A DNA stretch of 64,000 nucleotides, taken from the NCBI GenBank assembly GCA_947561395.2, contig OX387192.1, positions 4,154,001 to 4,218,000 of the forward strand, in the 5' to 3' direction. This stretch comes from Buxus sempervirens. Its lineage: Eukaryota; Streptophyta; Magnoliopsida; Buxales; Buxaceae. The stretch's first letter is position 1, and every line of letters starts with the position of its first letter. The notes under the pieces are model-generated. The model searched no databases. It saw only the letters and a list, made by a program, of their open reading frames with translations, and was not told the origin of the DNA. Below are positions 36,936 through 47,545 of the stretch, piece by piece. The translations under genes were made by a program, and so were the position numbers.

Positions 36936-38352
36936 GGCGTCCGTTGTATTTCGTAAATTTCTGGAATTCGCGATTTTTCAAATTTCAGATTTGTTTTTCC
37001 CGAATTTTAACACCTTGAATTACTTCCAAATCTTGGGTTTTTATCTTCAAAACACTTTAAACTATTCCAGATGATCAAATACATCAAACCACAAGTTTCC
37101 ATAACAAATCATTCACAAACAACCGGAAAATCTCTCGTTTAAACATGTTCATTGATAAACCAACACATATTCGTTTATGCAAGTTGCAAGGGCCTACTTA
37201 CCTCTCTTCTGAGATTAAATTCTTCTCCAAATAATCTAAAAATTAACCTCCAGTAAATCCTACGAACAAAGCAACTCCTTTATTGTTTACACCATAAGAA
37301 TATATCTTCAGAACTTAATAAATTTAACACCAAACGTAGGGAACATGGTTTGATCTATTCTTCTTACCTTAAACTCACACGAAATCACTCCTTCTTCTCC
37401 TTCTGATCTGGTTAGCAAGTACACCAAAATCAGAGCTTGGAATTCACGTATGAAAGAGACTTGCGGCTGGTTTCTTCTCTTTCTCTTTTTTTTTTCCTTC
37501 TTTCCAACGTGAATAGCAAACTTCTAATTAGGTTTTTATTTTCTTTTTATATTTTCGTCCAACACAAGTTTAACCCTAATAATCCTTCCTTAAATACTTC
37601 CTATAATATCTCAAGTGTTTTAATTCCCAATAACACCTAGTCGACTACTCTCCCTCTGTAAGCACCTCATTTTTGCGCTCCCAAAAAGCCAGAAATGTAA
37701 AAACCCGGCCGAAAAGTTAAACCCTGAGGGGTGCAAAGTTGACCTTTTAATCAGATAAAATTTAGCCACCTTGATCTATCCCATTGGATAGAGAATCCCG
37801 ACACGATTCCAGCGCAACTGGGTTTGCAGGAATCGGAGTTCGGATGAAGGTTCGAAGGGCAGTCAAACCTGAGGGAAAGTCGAGAGTTGACTTTTCCTCG
37901 AATTCCGTGCCAAATGCCTTGATTTATCCCAATGGATAAAGAATCCCGACACGGTTCCAGTGCAACTGGGTTTGCAGGAATCGGAGTCCGGATGAAGGTT
38001 CTAAGGGCAGTCAACTTAAGGGAAGGCCAAAAGTTGACTTTTCTCCGGAATCCGTGCCAAGTGCTTAGCCCCATATCATTAAGTAGAGGGCTCCGATACG
38101 AGTTCAACGCAATTGAGTTTGCTCAAATCGGAGTTCAGATGAAGGAGATATAATCTGTCGAAGTTTCCGAGTAGCAAAGCCGGAAACTGCACACGTGGTG
38201 CAGGAACTGCACACGTGGCAGCCAACGCAGCAAAATATCTTAGGGACTAAATCTTAAATATAAAAAATTCGTACGGGCGATCCGTAGATATCAAAAAAGG
38301 TCAAATCGGTCGAATCGATCAAGTCGAAGGGCAAATCCGTAATTTTTCAATT

Positions 38353-38600
38353 TGTATCCGGTCAAATATACCGGATACACTGTCTATCCTTCATGGCCGG
38401 ACTTGAAGGCCGGATACATAAAGATATTCGCGTGAAATTCACGCCACTTGGCCGACAGATTCGCAGCGGCATTAAATTTTAAAATGATTAAGTCATGTAT
38501 CCGGCCTGAGTTGCAGGATACAAAGGGAAGCCAGTGTATCCGGACTTGAAGTCCGGATACGAAGAGGCCTTAGTGTATCCGACCTGAGTTGCCGGATACA
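38353..38600. promoter_or_regulatory. Hairpin array upstream of the LTR A TATA box
   Basis: Five 27-bp hairpins of the form TGTATCCGG-N9-CCGGATACA start at 38353, 38392, 38496, 38535 and 38574; spacing within the groups is exactly 39 bp. Several are perfect, others have one to three mismatches. The last ends 11 bp before TATAAATA (38611). Position and phasing fit a U3 regulatory array. Confidence 0.85.
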
Positions 38601-39865
38601 TTAAGTTGCCTATAAATACAAATCAGCAGCTCATTTCCGAGGGGTTGGTGGATTTTGTTGTTCTTGGGCTCCCTCCTCCCATCTACTCCCCTTCGAACCT
38701 CCCTTCTTTCAACTCTCTTTGGCCTCCATAACCCCCACCCTCCTTCTTCCTTCTTCCTTTTGGCTTACAAACCAGCAAGAAGGAGAGCCAAGTTGCTGCA
38801 AAGGAGGAGCCTCTAGCTGCTGTCCAAGCTACAAGGAAGTGCCTACACCCTCCAAGGAGGCTTCATCTCTCTCAGGTATTGTTCCCCACGACCTTTTACA
38901 TCATATATATAAAAATGAGCTCTTTTGCATGATTTAGTTCTCGCTTTTATGAGAGTATGGCCTTGAGCCTGTTTTGAGCTGCCTCCATGGGATTTCCATG
39001 CCTTGATGGCTTATCTTGGCATGGGAAAATCCACAAGGAAAGGTGAGCTGTCATGTGGCTCTGAGAGGGCATGAGGGAAGAGGTCACGAGTCTTGTGAGG
39101 GAGTTCACAAGTGCAGGTCCAGCCTGCTTGTTGGTAGTCTTAGCAATAGTTTGTTCCTTTGAATGAGGGGAATGCCTCTCTCGATCAATCTAATGTACCC
39201 CGGTAATCCCCCCATTGCCCTTCTTGCTTCCTTTTGTTGTGTTGTTTTTATCATTCCCTCTCCCATTTTTTTTTCTGAGTTTCATCAGCCGGCCATGCCA
39301 CCCATGGCTTACTGCTCTTGATGATAGTCTAGCATGCTCCCTAATCCCCTTGAATGTTGCTGCTTTGCTCTTCTCTTTCTTTCTTTTTATGGCTAATGCA
39401 TGCCTCCAAATGTTGCTGTTTTGAGAGGTTTGTGTCTTCTGTCTTGCATGTTCTGAAGTATGGGCACCCCCCCATGCTAAGGTGATCGTTTGGGATGGGT
39501 GTAGCAAAGCTGTACTGCCTTGGTGTATCAACATGCCTTTTTACCTTTTTTTCTTTGACTGTTTCTTTTGTATGAGCATGATCCCCTACCTCAGTAGCCC
39601 ACTGTTGTGACTCGTGTGAGCTGCTGTTGAGAGACAACAGCAGCACCTCCAAGCCCATGTATGAAGATGGTTACTCCCCACATTGCCCAATGCCTTCCAA
39701 TGCCTTGGTCTTTGCAGGAAAAGTCCCAAAAGAGACCAAGGATGGGAATTCCTCAAACCAGAACCAAAGTGGGTCTTCCCAGGGGCCCACGGAAACTTAA
39801 AATGCCCTGGGAACCCCCTTGGAAACACCCCGAATGGCAAAAGGCCCAAAAAAGGCCATTCCAGG

Positions 39866-40009
39866 GTGATGCGACAACTCAGGCCGGATCACCTGAGGCC
39901 TTAGCATATCCGGCCATCAAGGCCGGATAACCCATAGCCACTGTGTATCCGGCCACTCTAGCCGGATCACCTGCAGACCATGTGTATCCGGCCTGAGTTG
40001 CCGGATACA
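39866..40009. repeat. Second hairpin array in LTR A
   Basis: Four more units of the same 9-9-9 hairpin start at 39866, 39905, 39944 and 39983, again exactly 39 bp apart. The last is perfect. No TATA box follows closely. Confidence 0.85.
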
Positions 40010-42671
40010 CACAGAAAGTGTATTTTGTACATTGTTTGATCCTTGACCGAATTTTTGAGTGATTTGAACCAAAACCACTGAACCAACAGGGTTTCCGGGC
40101 CACCTGGAAACCCAAGATGGGACTTGGACCAACCAGTCCAACTTGGCTCACTAGTGGGCCTTCCAACGGGGCCCACCAAGCCCAATAAACACCAAGGCAT
40201 GCTAATTAAATAGCCTAAGCAAAAGTGAATCAATTGAATCAGGCGGGCCAAACCCAATGCGGCCCACCCGAGCCTTGCCATATGTATTAATGCATAAACT
40301 GCTTGGTTTGGCCGAGACCAAGGGCTAGGGCCTGTCGGGCCCGCCAAAAGCCCGCTAACCGAACCAAGTTGGGGTGCAAGCCCTAAATTCCAAGGAGCTG
40401 GGCTTTCAAGGCCCACAGCCTGGATCATGGGCCCCAAGCCCAATGACCAGCCCACTTTGGCACAATTAAATAAAGATAAACTAAAGAACATTCTGGCAAC
40501 CTTCATGGGCCCACCTAAGGGGCCCACAAACCAATCCGGCCCACCCTTGCATAAAAGTGATTTAATAATTCAAATCTAAACCTAAGTAAAATCAACTCAT
40601 TAACCAAAGCCCACAGGGCCTCATAGGTTAGACAGAGGCCCACCCAGGGTGCATGGGCTTACCCCAAGCCCACCAAGGATACCGTGGGCCTTCCAACAGG
40701 GCCCACCCAAACAGACCCAGATCACTTAAGTTAAGCAAAGATAAAATCCACTAAAGGGACCCACACCAACCCAAGTGGTCCCGCCAAGACCTAACAAAAA
40801 AGCATGCTGGATTAGGAATCGGGTGAAGACCAAATAAAAGCTGATTCAAATCAGGGAACCCACGGGACCCGTCATCCGACGGGGTGGATTGGGGTGTCTA
40901 CGGACTTCCCCAGCCCGCAACCGAGAACCGAGACTTAGAATCTCAAAGCCGCAGACCCAAAAGCCCTAAATAGACAAGATTAGGCACCCAGGTGTCCGCC
41001 TGTACCCCATCAGGCGGTGGCGACTTCGAATTTTCCCGTGCCGCGTTTCCGACGCGCGCACACCCTCCTTAGAGTAAGATTCGGCCAATTCTAAAATATT
41101 TTCTCTCCCCTTTTTTTTAATTAATTTGATAAACAACAATATAATAATAATAGTAATACCAATAATAATAATAATAATCTCAAAACTAAAATACAACTCA
41201 CCTTATATTTAATTCTCCGAGTTCTCCGGGTCACCCTGCAACTCTCTGGGTTGAACCAATTCCTCATTCCTTGCAATATTAATAATATTGATTAATTTAT
41301 TTATTTTATCCTAATTATTTTATTAATAAAATTTAGGATTTTACATTCTCCCCTCCTAATAAAAAAATTTCATCCTCGAAATTTACCTTGTGGTTCCTCA
41401 AATAAATATGGATATTTCTTCTTCATTTCAGATTCTAACTCCCAAGTTGCTTCTTCCATAGAATGATTTTGCCATAATACTTTGACAAGTGAAATCACCT
41501 TTGTACGGAGAACTTGCTCACGTTTATCAAGTATATGTACTGGATGCTCCTCAAAAGTCAAGTCCTCACGTATCACCAATGGTTCATAATCAATAATGTG
41601 ACTAGGGTCATGCACATAACGTCGTAGCATTGACACGTGGAATACATCATGAACTGCTCCAAATGAAGCTGGCAATGCTAAACGATAAGCCATTGGTCCC
41701 ACTGTCTTAATAATCTTAAATGGTCCTACACACCTTGGAGAAAGCTTCCCTTTCTTATTGAATCTTCTAATACTACGAGAAGGAGATACTTTCAAAAATA
41801 TCTTATCACCAATATCAAATTTCAAGTCCTGTCACCTAGTATCAGCATAACTCTTCTGACGACTCTGTGCTGCCAACAAACGTTGCTTAATTAGATTCAC
41901 CTTACTAACATTGTCTTGCACAAATTAAGGGCCTAGGTACTGTCTCTCACCAACTTCTTCCCAACAAACTAGTGATTTGCATGTTCTCTCATTTAGTGCT
42001 TCATACGGTGCCATTTGAATGCTTGCTTGATAACTGTTATTATAGACAAATTCTACTAAAGGTAGGTACTTACCCCAATTACCTCCTCAATCAAGCACCC
42101 AACACCGTAACATGTCCTCAAGTGTCGAGTGGTCCTTTCTGATTGTCCATCTATCTGTGAGTGATAGCTTGTACTAAATCTTAATTCTGACCCCATGGCT
42201 TTCTGAAAAGACTCCCAAAACTGAAATGTGAATCTAGGATCACAATCGGAAACAATAGACACTGGCACTCCATGCAATTTTACAAACTCATTTACATATA
42301 ACTCCATAAGTGAATTAAGTGGCTGGTCTTTTCGAATAGGCAAAAAATGAGTTGTCTTAGTCAAACGGTCCACAATCATCCATATAGCATCATGCTTCTT
42401 TACTGTAGGTGGTAAGCCAGTCACAAAGTCCATGGTGATATGCTTCCACTTCCATTCTGGAATAGAGAGTGGCTGAAGTAAACTTGAGGGTCTCATATGC
42501 TCAGCCTTTACCTGTTGACTACAAATTCAGGTACATCTCTCTTCATACCTGACCACTAATAAACTGCTTTCAGGTTTTTTTACATCTTGGTGCTACCTGG
42601 ATATACTGCATATCTAGACTTGTGTGCCTCTGTCAAAATCACTGTCTTAATCTCCTCATCTGCTAGAACAC

Positions 42672-44439
42672 TGTAGACACCCCAAATTGCACTACAAAAT
42701 GAGAAAATAATGAAAACATATAATTGGGATTTAAAACACCGTATTGTACCTACGGGCTAAGCGCGCCCGAATTTTATATACGGGCACGCAGCGCCCGTAA
42801 TACATATACGGACACCTTTGGACCGTAAATCATTTACGGGCACATCAGACTCGTGCGAGTTCTGTTCTTCTCTCGATTTCTGAGCCTTATCTTTAGTCCA
42901 ATATCCCTTTAAATGAGCGAATTATATATTTTATTCGTGCGAAATATCTTTGTGGATAAAGGATGGGCATGATCTTGTGTTTAACTCCAACTGAAACTCT
43001 ATCTTGCCAAACCTTGGACCAACCATGCCCCTGGGTTTGCCTATAAATAGAGGGCATTTCCTCAAGCAAAAGGCCACGAAAATTTGAAGTCCAAGAAGCT
43101 CCAAGAGAAGAGAAGAATCCCTGCTGCTCTGCCTGCTCAATCCAGGTAAGTCCCTTTTCCCTTTTATTTTCTGTCTTCAATTCTAGAAGTAATAGGATCT
43201 TCTCTATTGCTGTTGAATAAGGCCATATTTTATTGTGTATTCCTAAACTTGTCTCTAAGTACCTCAAGAGTCTTTCTAGCCGTAAAACGTGAAGAGAGAG
43301 CTAGGGGAAAAGAGAACAGGTGGATCCCTAGAATAGAACCCCATATCTGTTTTTCTCCTTTTTTTTAGAATAAAGCCTTTGATTGTGTTTATGTACCCAA
43401 ACCTATCTCTAAGTACCTCAAGAATCCTCTCTAGCTGTAAAACGTGAAGAGAGAACTAGGGGAAAAGAGAACAGGTGGATCCGTAGGGTAGACCCCCATG
43501 TGCTCAAATTTGTGAGATGTGGCTGCTTTGAATATCCTGATCATGTTTTAATTGTTTTTATGTTGAATCTATGAATCTATGATGATTATGATGTTTATAG
43601 CATGAGATCCCCACTTTTTGATAAAATTTGGATTTTTCACATATTTGCACCTATAGCACTGTTTTCGTGATTTTTGTGATTTTAGGCTATGATCTTGGAT
43701 TTATCATGATCAATATGGTAGATTTGGATCCAGAAGCCTGAAAGTAACTTCTAGGGTTTCATGATATGGTTTTTGAGTTGTTTTTCATTATTGAGAGAAG
43801 ACCCTACGGTCTAAGTTCTCCCCTTTTGATGTTTTTTCATCAACGTGGGTATTTTTGGTTTTTATTTTTTGATTTAATGTGAAATTTGGGCTATATCTAT
43901 GTCCTGGACTATTCAAGTTCAAATCTGCAATATTTTATAAAAATCATATTTTTCTAGATTTCTAGAATTTAACTTGAAGCCAGATTTTTGGATTTTTCAC
44001 TTTAAATTGATTTTATTTGATTTCATCTCAATTTTGTTTTGATCATGAAACCATAGGAATGGTATGATCATATTTGAAAGTTCTGGATCAATCAGGCTAT
44101 TCGTATGAAAAAACCATACATCTGTGTCTTTTTGTGATTTTTGTGATTTTTATAGCAAGCCTTTTTCCTTTATTTTAACATGAACAATACCTGGCAACCA
44201 CCTTGTGTAAATGAATAGGGGTGCCTAACACCTTCCCCTGTTCATAATCTAATCCCCTTACCCATCTCTGGTTGTTTTTTTTAAGAGGGTTATTTTTACC
44301 CTAAAATTGCCTTTTGTGCTTATTTAATATCTTGGTGTCTATTCACACCTAAATTTAAATTGAATGGTGGCAACTCTTTGTTTAATTTAATCCCGTGTGA
44401 TGATTAGGAAGTCATTGGATTGATTTTCCATGTCTCACA
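42672..44439 (+). mobile_element. Solo LTR C, same family as the Tat element at 51209
   Basis: The 1768-bp segment runs from TGTAGACACCCC to CCATGTCTCACA and is flanked by a perfect AACAC duplication (42667-42671, 44440-44444). It sits in the Tekay-like integrase. It matches the inverse of LTR D (51209-53017) throughout. TATA box TATAAATA lies at 43042 and a candidate donor (CAATCCAG/GTAAGTCCC) at 43145. A block of about 125 bp is repeated inside it (43232-43355, 43381-43504). Confidence 0.88.
42751..42855. promoter_or_regulatory. 28-bp phased hairpin array in LTR C
   Basis: Four 21-bp units start at 42751, 42779, 42807 and 42835, exactly 28 bp apart. The unit is TACGGGC-N7-GCCCGTA; the second is perfect. 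With 7-bp arms, loops and spacers, a half-site recurs every 14 bp in alternating orientation. The array ends 187 bp before the TATA box. Confidence 0.88.
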
Positions 44440-47400
44440 AACACAGATCCGTCTTTTGAATCTCAACAAACCTTCTCGATCAGAAAAGTCCTTAGTGGTC
44501 TCAGAATCATTCCTTAATAACTCCCTAGTAACAGTCAACTTAGGATCTAACAACTGTCTCTCCCTGATCCTCTGAATCAAGTCAGGCTCTACTTGAACTC
44601 TAGCCACTCTGATAACTCCATCCCGGGGTAAACTAAACTTTCCATTCTAATCACGAACTGCTTCCACCAAACTATACTGGCCAGTCATAAACGCAGCTAA
44701 TGTGGCAATAAAAATTTCATTAATACTGCTTAAGGCATCTACAACTACATTTGCCTTGCTTGGATGAAATTATAGCGTAAACTTGTAATCCTTCAGGAGA
44801 TCCATCCATCTTCTTTGTCTTATGTTGAGATCTTTTTGTGAAAACAAATACCTCAAATTCTTACGATCTGAAAAGATCTCAAACTCAACCCCGTATAAGT
44901 AATGCCTCCATAACTTCAAAGCGAAGACTATGGCTGCCAATTCTAAATCGTGAGTGGGGTAATTCCTTTCATGAGGTTTCAACAACCTGGAAGCATATGC
45001 TACTACCCAACCTTGCTGCATTAACACACATCCCAAACCAACCTTGGATGCATCACAATACATAGAAAAAGGCTCATCCATGGAATTAAAAGGGCTTAAT
45101 AACCCAGCAGGCTTAGTGAGCTCAGCTTTATGGATGGGTAATGGACTTAATAGTCCAGCAGGCTTAGTGAACTCAACTTTATGGGCCTGACAAATCTCAC
45201 ACATCCTTATGAGATTTCGAACCCCACTCTTCATCCCCTTCGAATAAAAAGTAGCTCTTATGCGATATAAAGTTTTGTGGAGACCATCAAGTGTGTGTGA
45301 ATGGTATTCCTGTATGATGGTGGGAATTAAAGGGGAATTCTCTTTAAGATAGATGCGGTTCTTAAAGAAAATAATACCTTCTTTAAAAGCCCAAGGTCCA
45401 AGTGCTTCTCCTTCCATAATTCTCTTGACTAGTTCTTGTAGTTCGGTCTCTTGCTTTACTTCAGCTTGCATGGGTTCCACCCAATGAGGAATTGGTTGAG
45501 AGAGAGCTTTAAGTTCTCCTTCATATTTTCTTGATAGTGCATCTGCAACCAAATTCTCCTTTCCCCTTTTATATTCTATTTCAAAATCATACCCGATTAA
45601 CTTGACAAGCCACTTTTGTTGGGTTGAGGTGGTGACTGTTTGATGCAAGAGAAATTGCAAGCTTCTGTGATAAGTCCTCACTACAAATTTTGAGCCTAGC
45701 AAATATGGTTGCCATTTTTGTACAGCACTAACCAATGCCAATAACTCCATCTCATAAGTAGAAAGGGTTAAGTTTTTTTCCTTTAAGAGCTTGGTTAAAG
45801 AAGGCAATGGGCCTATCTTGTTGCATCAAAACTACCCCAAGGCCTGTGCCAGAAGCATCACACTCCACTACAAAGGGTAGAGAAAAGTTCGGTAGGGCCA
45901 AAACCGGCCCATGGGTCATTGCCTCCTTGAGTTTTTGAAATGATTCTTCAGCTGGTGGGCTCCATTTGAAAGCATCCTTCTTGAGCATTTGTGTAAGAGG
46001 TCTTGCTATCTCTCCATACCCTTTTATGAACTTTCTATAATACCCCGTGAGGCCCAAAAAACCTCTCAATCCCTTCAGATTATTGGGCTTAGGCCATAAC
46101 ACCATCGACTCAATTTTTTTAAGATCCATTTCCACCCCATTTGTTGAGATCACATGCCCCAAATAATTAACTTTATTGAGCCCAAACTGACACTTCTCTC
46201 TCTCTTTTTTTTTATAAAAAATTGATGATCATGCAGCCTTTGAAATACCCTCTCAACATGCTCCAAGTGTTCTCTCTCATTTATGCTGTAAATTAAAATG
46301 TCGTTGAAAAATACTAGCACAAACCTTCTTAAAAATTCATGACATACCTTGTTCATTGTAGATTGGAAGGTAGATGGGGTGTTGGTCAATCTGAACGGCA
46401 TGACAAGGAATTCGTAATGTCCCTGGTGAGTGTGAAAGGCCGTCTTTTCCACATCATTGGGGTGCATCCGAATTTGATGATATCTAGAGTGAAGATCTAA
46501 CTTGGTGAAGAGACATGCAGCATGCAACTCGTCCAAAAGCTCATCAATGACTGGTATTGGAAACTTGTCTTTGATTGTCACTTGATTTAAAGCACAGTAG
46601 TCAATGCATAGTTGCCAAGAGCCATCATGCTTCTTAACCATGAGCACTGGAGATGAGTAAGGGCTTGTGCTTGTCCTAATTACCCCAGATTTAAGTAGGC
46701 CATCCACAATCTTCTCAATCTCGATCTTTTGATAATGGGGGTATTTGTAAGGTCTTACATTTATTGGACCTATGTTAGGCTTCAAAGGAATTTTGTGATC
46801 TTCATTTCTCTGCGGAGGCAATCCTTTAGGCTCAGAAAATAGGCTGCTGTACTTATTTAATAGAGCATGCATGTTGGGTGTAGCTGGCCCCATGTACAAC
46901 TGATCAAGACTTAAGGAAATAGTCCTTAAGTGTAGCACGTAAGCCCTCTTTTTCTTTTTTAAACCCTTTGAACAATCATGACCTTCAGAGAACCTATCTC
47001 ATGGCCAACTTTCCCCATTCAACTCCACCATCCTTCCTCTCCAACAAAACCTCATCCACAGCTCGTTGAAGTCCCAAGTCACTGGTCCAAGTTGCTGCAG
47101 CCACAAAGTGCCTAGAACAGCATCACATCCTTCTATTGGAAGAAGGAAAAAATCAACCACAAATGGTTCCCCTTGAACCCAGATTCGAACACCCCTGCAA
47201 ATGCCTTCCCTTGAAAGTTTCTCTCCATTGGCAACGAATACTGAAAAACTTTCTTTCTCATACTTAAGTTGCATCTATTCAGAAGTTGCATCTGTTCACC
47301 CACTCAGCCATTCACTCACATCGTCTTGGGTGTGTGGGTGCCTGTAATGGCATGCAAACTGATCTCTGGCATGTCTTCCTTGTTTTCTGGTGGTACCTCT

Positions 47401-47545
47401 TCAGATTGCTCTTCATCTTCTTCATCTGGGCTGAAAATTCCTTCAATTAGAAATAATTTTTTGCACCTATGTCCTGGAGAGAACTTCTCATCATAGTTGA
47501 AGCATACCCCTCGATCTCTTTTGCCTTTAAGCTCCTCGGGGTTGA

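Larger units (their letters stand above)
37657..41062 (+). mobile_element. Solo LTR A, Tat-like (TGTAAGCACCTC family)
   Basis: The 3.4-kb segment starts TGTAAGCACCTCATTTTTG and ends GACGCGCGCACA. A perfect 5-bp duplication CCCTC flanks it (37652-37656, 41063-41067), so it is a complete solo LTR. A TATA box TATAAATA lies at 38611, and a candidate splice donor (CTCTCAG/GTATTG) at 38875. The start and the GGTGGCGACT block before the end match solo LTR B at 47546-49527. It carries two hairpin arrays (38353-38600 and 39866-40009). The internal open frames have no domain. Confidence 0.85.
35410..41345 (-). mobile_element. Tekay-like 3' LTR, split by a solo LTR
   Basis: Read on the minus strand, the LTR starts TGTAAAATCC at 41345, directly after the purine tract AGGAGGGGAGAA that follows the Tekay-like integrase. 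It ends CGAGGCGTTACA at 35410, the GGCGTTACA ending common in Del/Tekay elements. A solo LTR of another family (37657-41062) interrupts it; without that insertion it is about 2.5 kb. No coding sequence. Confidence 0.7.
41370..45095 (-). mobile_element. Tekay-like Ty3/Gypsy pol remnant
   Basis: On the minus strand are RNase H ([29 protein letters not shown]; 45090-44770), spacer and integrase zinc region (about 44600-44445), integrase core (WKWKHITMDFVTGLP, 42450-42110) and a C-terminal chromodomain-type end (41825-41370, VFHVSMLRRY, ATWE). It belongs to a Tekay/Del-type chromovirus, whose LTR starts at 41345. The RT and gag are missing where it meets the next element at about 45095. Solo LTR C interrupts it. 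It is broken in several places. Confidence 0.8.

Noticed and set aside
39967-40527. 186-aa minus-strand open frame
   Set aside because: It is internal to solo LTR A and overlaps its hairpin array; composition is driven by GGGCCC motifs.
42751-42855. Resemblance of the 28-bp phased palindromes to a CRISPR array
   Set aside because: The DNA is plant nuclear, the spacers are only 7 bp, and the array lies at a fixed place in an LTR promoter. No cas-like gene is present.
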